Below, piece after piece: positions 7,584 to 16,079 of a stretch of DNA of 51,547 nucleotides. The notes below the pieces were generated by a model. It was not told where the DNA came from and did not search any database. It worked only from the letters and a program-made list of their open reading frames with translations. How positions within the stretch are numbered: position 1 is the stretch's first letter; each line of letters opens with the position of its first letter. Source of the DNA: Halorubrum trapanicum (GTDB lineage: Archaea; Halobacteriota; Halobacteria; Halobacteriales; Haloferacaceae); the NCBI RefSeq assembly GCF_017873555.1, contig NZ_JAGGKE010000015.1:1-51547 (forward strand). The letters are read 5' to 3'. The position numbers and the translations under genes were made by a program.

Positions 7584-8525
7584 TCAGTCCTCGGCGACCG
7601 TCCCGATTATCTCTTGCGCGGTGGAACTGATCCGGCCGAGACGCTCCTGAATGCTCTCCGCATCGTCGTCCTGCCACGCGGCAAGATAGAACGCTGACCC
7701 GCTCGTATCCAGGTTGAAATACCGCCCGACGATGTACGCAACGGCTTCGGCTTCGACCTCGCGTTTTGCGCGCTCGGGTTCGTCGTTGACATCGAAATGG
7801 AGCAGTGCGTGGGCGTACTCGTGAATCAGCGTCACCGCGAGGTCGGCCTGATTCGCTCTATCTTTCGCTTCGACGACGGGTTGGCACTCGTCGAGATTCC
7901 GGTGTTTGCAGACGCCTTTCGCGTCGTCATGCTCCCACTCAGCAGCGTCGACGACACGGACGTCGACATCGAGAGTAGCTGCCGCATCAAGGAGCGCTGG
8001 CACCAGGTCGTCGGCGTTACCAGTGGCCTCGGTTTCCAGCTCGGGGAGCGGTTCGCCCTCGGTTTGAGACACATCGAAGACTGCAGTTGGTTTGAATCCA
8101 ACCAGTCCTTTGGACCACTCCTCGGCCGGTGTCTCGTCGTAGTCACAGTCGCTTTGCTCGTGGTAGCTCGGTGAGTTCTCGCACTCGGGGCACTGCTTCG
8201 TAATAATGGGTGCCCAGATCCAGATCGCCTGTTCGCCTTCTTGGACGTGCCGGTCGAACTCCGATCGCCACGTATTGTAGCCCGCTACGCGGGTTGCCTC
8301 GGGACACTGGAGCTTGATCAAGAGGGTGTTGCGATGGGAGTAGTCGTGGAATCGGGACTGGACATCGAGCCACTCCTGGAACTGTTGGCTGGCTTTTGCC
8401 TCGTCGACGTCTGCGACGAGCTCGTCGATCCAGTCTTCGATGGTACTGTGCATCTCGTCGTGTCGGGTGTCGGTCTCCTCGAACGAGACTCCCGACTCAC
8501 TGGCTGTCATCATGGATTGCATCAC
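7584..8525 (-). CDS. ArdC-like antirestriction protein with metallopeptidase domain
   Basis: The product has 313 residues. An N-terminal ArdC-type ssDNA-binding domain (residues 25-110, with FHDYSHRNTLLIKLQCPEAT and VAGYNTW) is followed by a short Cys-containing loop (CPECENS, about 112-118) and a zinc peptidase domain. The latter carries HEYAH at 235-239 and a downstream EAEAVAYIVGRYF helix as third ligand. ArdC proteins protect plasmid DNA from host restriction as it enters the cell and are typical of conjugative elements, which fits the conjugation operon at 42-51 kb. Alternative ATG codons lie at 8522, 8513 and 8510. A hairpin element precedes the start. Confidence 0.85.
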   Translation of the reverse strand: MMQSMMTASESGVSFEETDTRHDEMHSTIEDWIDELVADVDEAKASQQFQEWLDVQSRFHDYSHRNTLLIKLQCPEATRVAGYNTWRSEFDRHVQEGEQAIWIWAPIITKQCPECENSPSYHEQSDCDYDETPAEEWSKGLVGFKPTAVFDVSQTEGEPLPELETEATGNADDLVPALLDAAATLDVDVRVVDAAEWEHDDAKGVCKHRNLDECQPVVEAKDRANQADLAVTLIHEYAHALLHFDVNDEPERAKREVEAEAVAYIVGRYFNLDTSGSAFYLAAWQDDDAESIQERLGRISSTAQEIIGTVAED

Positions 8526-8559
8526 ATCGAGTACGACGACGTCTCCGAGAAGTCAGGAC

Positions 8560-8590
8560 GCGCCGCACCCCTCGGGGGCGCACAATAAAC
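8560..8590 (-). promoter_or_regulatory. T-run plus hairpin element, copy 3
   Basis: In mRNA sense GTTTATTGTGCGCCCCCGAG is followed by GGGTGCGGCGC, giving a GC stem about 35 nt before the start at 8525. Confidence 0.75.
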
Positions 8591-8625
8591 GTCGGCGCGA
8601 CTTCGGGGGATTTAGATCGGGGCTG

Positions 8626-8973
8626 CTATCGGAGCGCTACTTTCTCGTCAGCGAAGCCGACCGTGACGAGGTACTCGAGGAACGCGTCGAACTGGTCGAC
8701 ATCGCTCGGCGTGTCCGTCGCGAGGTGTCGAACCCACTCGATCGCCCACTGGAACGCGGGATCGGTTCCGCCCTTGCCATGTATATACCACCAGCGGGCG
8801 GCCTTCAGGACGACGAGCGGATTCGTCGGCGGTTGCTCGCTTGCGAGTCCACGAGTGATCGATCGGATTTCCTCGGGTACCTCAGCGGGGTCGACCTCGC
8901 CTGATTGGGTGTTCGATACGTCGACTGGAATATCGTCGATCGAGACATCGTTCGGACGCTGTTGTTGACTCAC
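8626..8973 (-). CDS. Hypothetical acidic protein
   Basis: This 115-residue protein starts with GTG at 8973, preceded 36 nt upstream by a hairpin element. The first 45 residues are acidic and probably disordered. Residues 50-115 contain the aromatic segment KAARWWYIHGKGGTDPAFQW, then a helical C-terminal part (DQFDAFLEYLVTVGF). I do not recognise the family. It is probably co-transcribed with the ArdC-like gene downstream and the DUF6610-like gene upstream. Confidence 0.7.
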   Translation of the reverse strand: MSQQQRPNDVSIDDIPVDVSNTQSGEVDPAEVPEEIRSITRGLASEQPPTNPLVVLKAARWWYIHGKGGTDPAFQWAIEWVRHLATDTPSDVDQFDAFLEYLVTVGFADEKVALR

Positions 8974-9008
8974 GGAAAATCACCTTCTCGGAGGACTTTT
9001 TGGATCGA

Positions 9009-9037
9009 GCCCTCGCCCCCTCCGGGGCGCGAAAAAC
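9009..9037 (-). promoter_or_regulatory. T-run plus hairpin element, copy 4
   Basis: In mRNA sense GTTTTTCGCGCCCCGGAGGG is followed by GGCGAGGGC. It lies between the stop at 9049 and the start at 8973. Confidence 0.75.
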
Positions 9038-9048
9038 CACTCGTAGCG

Positions 9049-10050
9049 TCACGCCGGTGGAATGTACACGCTCTGCTCGCCGGCGATCTCCTCGAGGTTG
9101 TTCCGATGGCGATGCGAGAAGTAGCACTCGTAGCTGCAGTAGCCACAGAGCACGCCGGTATCATACTCCGCGATGAAGGGACCGCGCCGAGTCGTCCAGA
9201 CGTTCGCTTCACATTCGGTACACGCAGCACTATCGAGGTCGGTTGGTGACGGCCCCTCGTACTCGATTTCGAGGATGTCGCTATGTGGCGCTGAGTCAGG
9301 CCAGACGCCGTGGGACTGCCAGAAGGCCTTGATGCGGGCGAGACTGTGTCGCACCGTCTTCCGAACTGTGACGTGGGAGGCGTCACGACCGCTATCATCC
9401 CAGCCGTCAGCCGTCCAGAACTCCCCGAACTGCGCGCCGCGATGCAGCCCGTTCCAATCGAGGCCGACGATGTCGGCTGGTGGCTCGTCGGTGAGTGTCG
9501 GCCTGGTCAGCTGTCGAATGGCGTCGAGCTGCTTGGGCGGACTCCCACCGAGGATGTGGACGCGCCGCCCTCTCCAATCGGTTGGGTCGGAGAACTCGTG
9601 CGCCAGGCGATCGGCGTACCCTCGCGAATAGCCGAGGATGATATCATCTGGGATCGTGTCAATCACCGCTTGGGATTTCGGGACGATGATGACCTCGGCA
9701 TCGGGAAAGCTGTCCTGAATCTCACGAGCAGCAGCGATGTGGGCGTCAACGTCAGTAGGTTCGTAGATGTCGCCGATGACACCGACCTGTGGCTCGTACT
9801 CGAAGAACCGCTCGACGAATCGATCCAGATCGGGGTTCTGGAAGTCGTTGTCGAGCATCCCGACGGGGAGGGTGAGATTCTGATATTGGGTCTCCTGATA
9901 CCCGCAGTCCTCCCGAAAGCCGGGAAGGAAACCGAGCTCATAGGCATCCAGAGTGAACGGCGCTCGATGGAGGAACGCCACGATGTCGGCTTGTCTGGCG
10001 GCAGCGATGTCGCTCGCCGTGCTGGCGCTGGAGCTCAGCTCGAGGGACAT
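9049..10050 (-). CDS. DUF6610-like protein with C-terminal zinc site
   Basis: The product has 333 residues from the ATG at 10050. Codons further upstream would translate through the hairpin element and inverted repeat copy 5. The main domain (residues 15-255) has alternating hydrophobic strands (VGVIGD, AEVIIVPKS, ILGYSRGYAD, RVHILGG, DIVGLDWNGLHRGAQ), suggesting a TIM-barrel or Rossmann-like fold related to tRNA-guanine transglycosylase-type barrels. The C-terminal 60 residues carry CTEC and CGYCSYECYFSHRH, probably a zinc site. I recall similar haloarchaeal proteins under DUF6610, without a known activity. Confidence 0.75.
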   Translation of the reverse strand: MSLELSSSASTASDIAAARQADIVAFLHRAPFTLDAYELGFLPGFREDCGYQETQYQNLTLPVGMLDNDFQNPDLDRFVERFFEYEPQVGVIGDIYEPTDVDAHIAAAREIQDSFPDAEVIIVPKSQAVIDTIPDDIILGYSRGYADRLAHEFSDPTDWRGRRVHILGGSPPKQLDAIRQLTRPTLTDEPPADIVGLDWNGLHRGAQFGEFWTADGWDDSGRDASHVTVRKTVRHSLARIKAFWQSHGVWPDSAPHSDILEIEYEGPSPTDLDSAACTECEANVWTTRRGPFIAEYDTGVLCGYCSYECYFSHRHRNNLEEIAGEQSVYIPPA

Positions 10051-10079
10051 GATTGGAGTTACGAGGCCGCTGTTGGCCG

Positions 10080-10109
10080 CCCCGCGCCCCTTCTGGGGGC
10101 CTGACAAAC
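10080..10109 (-). promoter_or_regulatory. T-run plus hairpin element, copy 5
   Basis: In mRNA sense GTTTGTCAGGCCCCCAGAAG is followed by GGGCGCGGGG. It sits between inverted repeat copy 5 and the start at 10050. Confidence 0.7.
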
Positions 10110-10123
10110 CGAGGTACAGTCTG

Positions 10124-10165
10124 TTAACCAACAACAGGGAAACTTATGCGGGGATTGTTGGTTAA
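10124..10165. repeat. Dispersed inverted repeat, copy 5
   Basis: TTAACCAACA at 10124-10133 and TGTTGGTTAA at 10156-10165 are separated by 22 nt. It lies upstream of the minus-strand gene starting at 10050. Confidence 0.9.
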
Positions 10166-10176
10166 GGACAGGACTT

Positions 10177-10240
10177 ACTCTTCGTCGTCAGTGGTCCCCT
10201 CCTCTCGAAGAGCCTCCACCCCTTTGGGGCCGACACAAAC
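10177..10240 (-). pseudogene. Gene-tail relic joined to a hairpin element
   Basis: A hairpin element (10212-10240, mRNA sense GTTTGTGTCGGCCCCAAAGG) would normally be followed by a start codon. Here it runs straight into an in-frame acidic tail (EEGTTDDEE and a stop at about 10177) with no ATG between. This looks like an internal deletion that removed almost a whole backbone gene at the left edge of the metal-resistance block. The reading is short and the interpretation is inferred. Confidence 0.45.
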
Positions 10241-10335
10241 AACTCTCCGGACGATGACGCCCCGCCTCTAATAGAGATAAAACCGATACAACAGTTACCG
10301 TAATGGTCATCCCCCGCGAGTGTTTACAGGCCCGT

Positions 10336-10542
10336 ATGGAGCGAAAGACGATCGCCGTCATCGGGATGTCGTGCAACGGGTGCGAACAGAACGTGGAGAC
10401 CGCCCTGCGAAACCTCGATGGTGTAAATCGGGTCGAGGCCGACCACGACGCTGACACGGTCGACGTCGTCCTCAAGGATGGAGTCTCAGACGACGACGTG
10501 AACGCGGCAATCGAACAGGCTGGCTATGACGTAAAGGCTTAA
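10336..10542 (+). CDS. Heavy-metal-associated (HMA) domain copper chaperone-like protein
   Basis: The product has 68 residues from the ATG at 10336. It is a single ferredoxin-like HMA domain with metal-binding C13 and C16 in GMSCNGC. Small cytosolic proteins of this type (CopZ/Atx1-like) carry Cu(I) to P1B ATPases. The gene runs convergently with the ATPase gene and the two stops overlap by four bases, so chaperone and pump are neighbours but in separate transcripts. The longer frame from 10303 adds residues not typical of the family. Confidence 0.85.
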   Translation: MERKTIAVIGMSCNGCEQNVETALRNLDGVNRVEADHDADTVDVVLKDGVSDDDVNAAIEQAGYDVKA

Positions 10543-12815
10543 TCGGCTGTCACTCGGCCGTCTCCACGCTCGCCGTCGGTGCGTTCTTTGAGAGCGAATT
10601 CGGTGTTGACACCCTCACCGGAGAGGAGCTGACCAGCGAAGCTGTTGGCGAGGACGGCCGAGACGGACAACACCATCGCAAGCATCGCGAACACCGGGTG
10701 AACGAGCCCCGTGGTCGCGGCGGCGACGCCGATGCCGTTGAACGCAAAGGCCGTCACGAGATTCTGGCGAGTCTTTCGATAGCTCTCGTTCCCGATCTCA
10801 TAGGCGTCCATCACGCCGCCGAGCCGGTCACCCATCAGGACGATGTCCGCCGATTCGATGGCGATGTCGGTCCCGGCGCCGATGGCGATGCCGATGTCCG
10901 CCTGTGTGAGTGCCGGCGCGTCGTTGATGCCGTCGCCGACCATCGCCACGCGGTGGCCGGCTTCCTGCAGGCGACCGATCTCCTCGCGTTTCTCGTCGGG
11001 CAACACGTCGGCCATGACGCGGTCGATACTGACCTCCTCGGCGACCGCGTTCGCGGTGCGCTCGTTGTCCCCGGTGATCATCACGGGCGTAATGCCGGCG
11101 TCGCGAATCCGCCGGATGGTCTCGGCGGCGTCTGCTTTGATTTCGTCACCGATGCCGATCAGGCCGAGTAGGTCACCGTGACGAACAACTCCGGCAACGG
11201 TGAGGCCGCGGCCCTGAAGTCGCTCAATATCGTCGCTCCTCTTCGAAAGGTCAATCCCCTCATCGCTGAGCCATCCGGGTTTCCCGACCAACACGTCGTC
11301 GCTGCCGACGATCGCTCGGACGCCCTTGCCGGTCACCGAGTCAAAGACGTCGGGATCCGCGTACTCGACATCTCGCTCGTCAGCGAACTCGAGGATCGCA
11401 TCGGCGAGCGGGTGTTCGGAGAAGGCCTCCGCGCTGGCCGCCGTCGCGAGTACGTCTTCCTCGTCGGCGTTGAACCCGACGACCGCACTGACGGCGGGTT
11501 CGCCGACGGTGATCGTGCCGGTCTTGTCCAGCACGATGTGGTCGACGTCGGGGAAAATCTGGAAGGCGTCGCCGGAGCGCATCAAGATGCCACGGTTCGC
11601 TGCCTTCCCGCCACCCCGAATCAGGGCGAGCGGTGTTGCCATCCCAAGCGCACACGGATAGCCGAGGACGAGGACCGCCAGCGCTGCGAACGCCCCTCGC
11701 TGGACATTGGGGTCTGCCCCCCACGCGAGCGGTGCGACCACCCAGAAGAGGAACGAGAGCGCGGCAATCGTCAAGACGCCTGGGACGAAGTACTTGAGGA
11801 CGCGGTCGGCGAGCTGGATAATGCCGGGTTTCATCGCCCGCGCCTCCTCGATCTCGCGTGCCACCTGATTCAGGAACGCGTCCTCCCCGGTTGCAGTCAC
11901 CTCGATAAGCAGCGTCCCGGTCTCGTTGACGCTGCCACCGATCACCGTGTCGCCGACCGTTTTCTCCTCGGGGATGGACTCACCGGTGGCAACCGACTCG
12001 TCGACCGTGGACTCTCCCTCGACGACCATCCCATCGACGGGGATGTTCTCGCCAGGCTTGACCCGGACGTAGTCGCCGACGTTGAGGTCGTCGAGGGGGA
12101 CTTCCTCGACGTCACCGTCATCACTGACGCGGCGTGCCGTGTCGGGCTGGAGGTCGAGAAGGCCTTGGACGGCTTGGGAAGCCCGCGTGCGGACGATGAG
12201 GCTGGTGTACTCCGAGAGGATGTGGTAGGTGGTGATGAACACGGCGACGGCGAAGAAGTGGACGGTCGGGAAGCTCGGGAAGACAAACAGGCCGAGTAAC
12301 CCCCCGAGGAGCCCGGCGAAGGCGCCCGCTTCTAGGAGGACGTGCTGGTTGAAGATCCTCCGACGAAGGCTCTGGAACGCCTTCTGTTTGATGTAGCGCC
12401 CGGGACCGAACATCGTCCCGAGCGCTAGCCCCAGCGTCACCAGGTCCATCGCGAGCGATGCCGACTCGAAGCGTCCCATTACGAGAATCATCCACCCCAT
12501 CAGGGCTGCGACAACGAGAGATGCGCCGCCAGCGATGAGGAGACGCCGCTTCCCGTCGGTGAGTTCGGCCTGCTGCTGCTCGTATCGTTTTGCCTTGTCC
12601 GGATCTCGGATGGTGTAGCCGAGGTCCCGGAGTGTGTCCTTCACCGCCACCTCGCTCAGGCGGTCATCGTCGTACTGGACGAGTACCTCCTCGTGGGCGA
12701 GACTCACGTCGACGTCCTCGACGCCGTCGGTCCGGGCGTAGGCCTTCTCGATGCTCTCGGCACAGAACGAGCAGGACATTCCCCCGACGTTGAATTGTTC
12801 GTGTGTCGTTCCCAT
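10539..12815 (-). CDS. P1B-type heavy-metal ATPase, copper-like, with YPC motif
   Basis: The product is a 758-residue transporter. An N-terminal HMA domain (GMSCSFC, Cys 15 and 18) is followed by transmembrane pairs, TGES at 278-281, the phosphorylated DKTGT at 430-434, an SEHPLA motif and [10 protein letters not shown]. The transmembrane metal motif is YPC at 386-388, where copper pumps have CPC. The helices after the P-domain contain FAFNG and MVLSVSA, close to copper-type (P1B-1) signatures. Neighbours (HMA chaperone, ArsR regulator, merA) make export of Cu(I), or possibly another soft metal, likely. The missing first Cys makes the substrate uncertain. Confidence 0.9.
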   Translation of the reverse strand: MGTTHEQFNVGGMSCSFCAESIEKAYARTDGVEDVDVSLAHEEVLVQYDDDRLSEVAVKDTLRDLGYTIRDPDKAKRYEQQQAELTDGKRRLLIAGGASLVVAALMGWMILVMGRFESASLAMDLVTLGLALGTMFGPGRYIKQKAFQSLRRRIFNQHVLLEAGAFAGLLGGLLGLFVFPSFPTVHFFAVAVFITTYHILSEYTSLIVRTRASQAVQGLLDLQPDTARRVSDDGDVEEVPLDDLNVGDYVRVKPGENIPVDGMVVEGESTVDESVATGESIPEEKTVGDTVIGGSVNETGTLLIEVTATGEDAFLNQVAREIEEARAMKPGIIQLADRVLKYFVPGVLTIAALSFLFWVVAPLAWGADPNVQRGAFAALAVLVLGYPCALGMATPLALIRGGGKAANRGILMRSGDAFQIFPDVDHIVLDKTGTITVGEPAVSAVVGFNADEEDVLATAASAEAFSEHPLADAILEFADERDVEYADPDVFDSVTGKGVRAIVGSDDVLVGKPGWLSDEGIDLSKRSDDIERLQGRGLTVAGVVRHGDLLGLIGIGDEIKADAAETIRRIRDAGITPVMITGDNERTANAVAEEVSIDRVMADVLPDEKREEIGRLQEAGHRVAMVGDGINDAPALTQADIGIAIGAGTDIAIESADIVLMGDRLGGVMDAYEIGNESYRKTRQNLVTAFAFNGIGVAAATTGLVHPVFAMLAMVLSVSAVLANSFAGQLLSGEGVNTEFALKERTDGERGDGRVTAD

Positions 12816-12868
12816 CGTGAGTGGTGGTTATCGCGCGACGCGGAAAATCATTACGACAATAATTATAG

Positions 12869-12890
12869 CGGTATCAAAGTCCTAATACCG
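12869..12890. promoter_or_regulatory. Inverted repeat in the divergent ATPase/ArsR promoter
   Basis: CGGTAT and ATACCG flank 10 nt in the 131-bp gap between the divergent ATPase and ArsR genes, next to an AT-rich AATAATTATA stretch that could hold TATA boxes. It is placed as an ArsR-family operator would be. An ATACCG half site also occurs upstream of merA at about 14962. Confidence 0.5.
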
Positions 12891-12946
12891 ATGTCGGGAG
12901 AGTGGCGTTACTCTTACTGTCGTTGTTCGCCTATCTCCTCACAAGA

Positions 12947-13501
12947 ATGGCGCTCCTCGAATCTGATGTGCCGATCCGCGAAGTCGTGACGACAGACCCG
13001 GAAAAAGCGAAGGCGCTGGAGAACGACGTCCGGGCGAAGATCCTCGATATGCTCGCGACCGATGAACTGACGATCGAGGAGATTCACGACGAACTGCATC
13101 GTCGCGGCGAGGAGAAGGCGGAAACAACGGTCCGCCACCACGTGAATGTCCTGAAGGACGCGGGGATGGTTGAGATCGCCCGTCTCGAGGAAGCTGGTGG
13201 GGGGACGCGGAAGTACTACAAGTCGAACACGCGAGTCTTCTCGTACGAGCTCCCGGAGGGTGCCGACGAAACCCTTGCAGGGGCGCAGTCCACCGCATCC
13301 GAGGAGCTGACATCCCTCATCGAGACGTTGTACGCGGACCACGGTACTGAGATCGAGGCGGTCGCCCGCGAGATGAAACCCTGTGAATACTGCGATACCC
13401 AGCACTACGAGGAGTTCATCGTTCGCGAACTTTTGAACCGTGCCCTCATCGAACTGGGCGAGAGCGGCACGCTCGAGGACGTGTTCTCGACCGACGACTG
13501 A
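12947..13501 (+). CDS. ArsR-family winged-helix regulator
   Basis: The product has 184 residues from the ATG at 12947; an upstream frame would add an implausible hydrophobic stretch. The winged helix covers residues 20-95 (NDVRAKILDMLATDELTIEE, then TTVRHHVNVLKDAGMVE and a wing with GGGTRKYYKSN). The C-terminal half ends in a helix containing C146, C149 and H153 (CEYCDTQH), a plausible metal-sensing site. It is divergent from the ATPase and convergent with merA, so it probably represses the metal-resistance genes in the absence of metal. Confidence 0.85.
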   Translation: MALLESDVPIREVVTTDPEKAKALENDVRAKILDMLATDELTIEEIHDELHRRGEEKAETTVRHHVNVLKDAGMVEIARLEEAGGGTRKYYKSNTRVFSYELPEGADETLAGAQSTASEELTSLIETLYADHGTEIEAVAREMKPCEYCDTQHYEEFIVRELLNRALIELGESGTLEDVFSTDD

Positions 13502-13503
13502 CC

Positions 13504-14958
13504 TCACTCGATACAGCAGCTCATTTTGGACGTATCCCGACGGAACGCCTGACAGGCCTGCTTGAACGCCTCGGAGAACGTCGGGAACGGGTGGACAGTA
13601 TCGATGATGTCGTCGACGGTCAGTCCGAACCTCACAGCCAGCGTGGCTTCCATAATCATGTCGGCGGCACGCGGCCCGACCATGTGGACACCGACGATTT
13701 CGTCGGTCTCGTGGTGTTTGACGACCTGGACGAGGCCGTCAGTATTCTTCACGGCTTTCGCCCGCGGCACGTCCGCCATCTGGACGGTCCGGCACGAACA
13801 GGTGCCGTGCTCGTCCATATACTCGAGTTCGGTCGTCCCGACGGCGGCGACTTCGGGGCTGGTGAACACGACTGCGGGGACTGCATCGTAGTCGATGCTG
13901 ACGCCCTCGTTGCCGAAGGCATTCTTGACGGCGTGATTGCCCTCCTTGGCGGCGACCGTCTCCAGTTCGGGCTCGCCGATCACGTCGCCCGCCGCGTAGA
14001 TGTCGGGATTCGTCGTCTGGAAGTACTCGTCGACACGAATCGTTCCATCGGGGTTCGTTTCGACCCCTACCGTTTCGAGACTGATCTCCTCGCTGTTGGG
14101 CTGGACCCCGGTCGCGACGAACAGCGCGTCGCCGGTGACCGTTCGCTCAGTGCCGTCGACGGTTGTTTCGACGGCGACGCCCGACTGGATCGCTTCGGCG
14201 CCGCCGTCAGCTGCTGGCCTGCGGACGCGCCGGAAGTCGTTATCGGTGAGTATCTCGATGCCTTCCTCATCGAATGCACGCTGCATCTCGCGACCAAGTT
14301 GGCCTTCCATGTCCGAGAGGACGCGCTCGGAGCGCTGGAGAATCGTCACGTCGACGCCGACACGGTGGAGGATCTGGCCCCACTCCAGCGCGATGTACCC
14401 ACCACCGAGCATTAGGATACTCTCGGGGAGGTCGCGCTCCTCGAGGATGGTTTCGCTCGTGTAGTAATCGACCTCCTCGAGGCCGTCGATGGGCGGCGCC
14501 CACGGTGAACTGCCAGTCGCGACGAGCGCCTTCTCTCCAGTAATGCGCGCGCCCTCGTCGGCGCCGTCGACGACCTCGATGGTTGTGTCGTCGACCAGCT
14601 GGCCGTACCCCTCGTAGATGTCGGTCTCGAAGTGCTCGGCGACATCGACGTAATTCTCCCGCCGGAATCCCTCGACGAGGTCGTCGGTCCCGTCGAGTGC
14701 GTCGGCCCAGTCGACAGTCGGTTCCTCAGGGTCTCGAACGGCGTCGAAGGGATTCTCCGACGCTGCAGCGCCGCTCTCGGCGACGGCAAGCAGATGCTTA
14801 CTCGGGACACAGCCGACGTTCACGCAGGTTCCGCCGATGGGCAAGCCGGTGTTCACCATCGCCGTCGAGAGGTCCCGTCGGCTCGCTTCAGTGATCGCGG
14901 CGAAAGCTGCGGCGCCACCGCCGAGAATCACGAGATCATAGTCGGATGTGTGAGTCAT
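13504..14958 (-). CDS. merA: Mercuric reductase
   Basis: This 484-residue flavoprotein disulfide reductase would reduce Hg(II) to volatile Hg(0) with NAD(P)H. The FAD-binding GGGAAAF lies near residue 13, the redox pair C45/C50 in GTCVNVGCVPSK, the NAD-binding GGGYIALEWGQ in the middle and the dimerisation domain at the end. The C-terminal tail ends SCCIE, the vicinal Cys pair (481-482) that hands Hg(II) to the partner active site. This pair separates MerA from lipoamide dehydrogenases. No N-terminal HMA domain is present. No merB, merT or MerR gene is nearby; regulation probably falls to the adjacent ArsR or HxlR protein. Confidence 0.93.
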   Translation of the reverse strand: MTHTSDYDLVILGGGAAAFAAITEASRRDLSTAMVNTGLPIGGTCVNVGCVPSKHLLAVAESGAAASENPFDAVRDPEEPTVDWADALDGTDDLVEGFRRENYVDVAEHFETDIYEGYGQLVDDTTIEVVDGADEGARITGEKALVATGSSPWAPPIDGLEEVDYYTSETILEERDLPESILMLGGGYIALEWGQILHRVGVDVTILQRSERVLSDMEGQLGREMQRAFDEEGIEILTDNDFRRVRRPAADGGAEAIQSGVAVETTVDGTERTVTGDALFVATGVQPNSEEISLETVGVETNPDGTIRVDEYFQTTNPDIYAAGDVIGEPELETVAAKEGNHAVKNAFGNEGVSIDYDAVPAVVFTSPEVAAVGTTELEYMDEHGTCSCRTVQMADVPRAKAVKNTDGLVQVVKHHETDEIVGVHMVGPRAADMIMEATLAVRFGLTVDDIIDTVHPFPTFSEAFKQACQAFRRDTSKMSCCIE

Positions 14959-14990
14959 CTATACCGAAACTTTACGACGGGAAGTTCTTA

Positions 14991-15017
14991 TACTCCAGAG
15001 TCCGAAGCTATAGAGTA
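14991..15017. promoter_or_regulatory. Possible operator between merA and the HxlR gene
   Basis: TACTC at 14991-14995 and GAGTA at 15013-15017 form a 27-bp interrupted palindrome in the divergent gap. It begins at the downstream edge of a TTCTTATAC stretch (14985-14993) that could be the TATA box of the plus-strand gene. Placement suits autoregulation by the HxlR protein; the arms are short. Confidence 0.4.
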
Positions 15018-15036
15018 GGTTGGAGGCCACGAAGCT

Positions 15037-15381
15037 ATGGCAGATACTACTTCACCGGCGCCAACGTGCGATGTTGAGGGGACGTGCTATTGTCCGCTCA
15101 CAGGAGTTATCGACACGTTGAGCCGAAAATACGCGATGCAACTCGTCAGTATCATCGGCGCACACGATTCGCTGCGGTTCGCGGAGATCGAGGCGCACCT
15201 CCCTACAGCGAGCACGTCGACAATCTCGAAACGCCTCGACGAATTCGAGGAGGCAGGGATCGTCTCACGGACGCAGTACAACGAAATTCCGCCACGCGTC
15301 GAATACGCGCTAACTGACGAAGGGGATGAGATTCGTTCGAGATTAGAACCCCTTCTTGAGTGGGCGACGGCGAACTCCTGA
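15037..15381 (+). CDS. HxlR-family transcriptional regulator
   Basis: The product has 114 residues and matches the single-domain HxlR winged-helix family in length and order: Cys-rich N-terminus, CPLTGVIDTLSRKYAMQLV helix, recognition region with STISKRLDEFEEAGI and wing with PPRVEYALTDEG. Three cysteines (C11, C17, C19) cluster at the N-terminus; HxlR proteins use such residues to sense thiol-reactive compounds. Divergent from merA by 78 bp, it is the best candidate for a mercury or thiol-stress switch of that gene. Confidence 0.88.
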   Translation: MADTTSPAPTCDVEGTCYCPLTGVIDTLSRKYAMQLVSIIGAHDSLRFAEIEAHLPTASTSTISKRLDEFEEAGIVSRTQYNEIPPRVEYALTDEGDEIRSRLEPLLEWATANS

Positions 15382-15482
15382 CGTACGGATTCCAGTGAAT
15401 TTCATCCCACATTTGAGGCTACTCCATTCAGGTGGGGGTGTTAGCCCCAAGACTATCCTTTCTTCGTGTGCTACTGTGACGC

Positions 15483-16037
15483 ATGATAAACGAGGGAGCG
15501 TCTGCACCGTCATTCACTCTTCCAGGTCTCCGTGACGGAGAACAAACCGAGTACAGCTTGGATGAGACAACTGCGGATGATCGGGCTGCGTTGCTAGTTT
15601 TTTACCCATTTGATTTCAGTCCTGTTTGTACAAACGAACTGTGTGCGATCCGCGATGCAGAGTGGTTTCAGCTGACGCCGGCGCTCGATGTCTGGGCAAT
15701 TTCTGGGGACAGCGTCTACGCCCACCGAGCATTCGCCGAGGAATACGGCATCAATTTCCCGTTACTTAGTGATAGTTCCGGGCGGGTTGCCGAGTCATAT
15801 GATGTCTGTTATGACGAATGGGAGAACCACGAGCGCGTTCCACAGCGTGCCGTGTTCCTCATCGATTCGGAGCAAACGATTCGATACGCTTGGGCCACAG
15901 AAGATGCACTCGAGAAGCCGGATTTCTTCCCGGTTAAAGACGCTCTTGATACGCTGGAAGCGGAACGCGATGAATTCGGTCCTGATGATGTCGAATTAGT
16001 CGTCGAATATAACGAGGAACCGGAACCGCTCACGTAA
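15483..16037 (+). CDS. Peroxiredoxin (AhpC/TSA, Bcp/AhpE-like)
   Basis: The product has 184 residues with a thioredoxin fold. The peroxidatic Cys is C49 in FDFSPVCTNELC, with a second Cys (C54) five residues on, as in Bcp/PrxQ-type enzymes. These reduce hydrogen peroxide and organic peroxides using thioredoxin-like donors. The last 25 residues are acidic. The gene is 100 bp downstream of the HxlR gene on the same strand with its own leader, and it ends convergently with the next minus-strand gene. It fits with protection against oxidative damage caused by mercury and copper. Confidence 0.9.
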   Translation: MINEGASAPSFTLPGLRDGEQTEYSLDETTADDRAALLVFYPFDFSPVCTNELCAIRDAEWFQLTPALDVWAISGDSVYAHRAFAEEYGINFPLLSDSSGRVAESYDVCYDEWENHERVPQRAVFLIDSEQTIRYAWATEDALEKPDFFPVKDALDTLEAERDEFGPDDVELVVEYNEEPEPLT

Positions 16038-16079
16038 ACGGCTGTTTGAGGACAGTTTCAGTGAACGCCGCTCCGACAA

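Noticed and set aside
11178..12299. Plus-strand frame of 373 codons inside the copper-type ATPase gene
   Set aside because: It is the antisense shadow of a well-supported gene; long shadows are common in GC-rich DNA.
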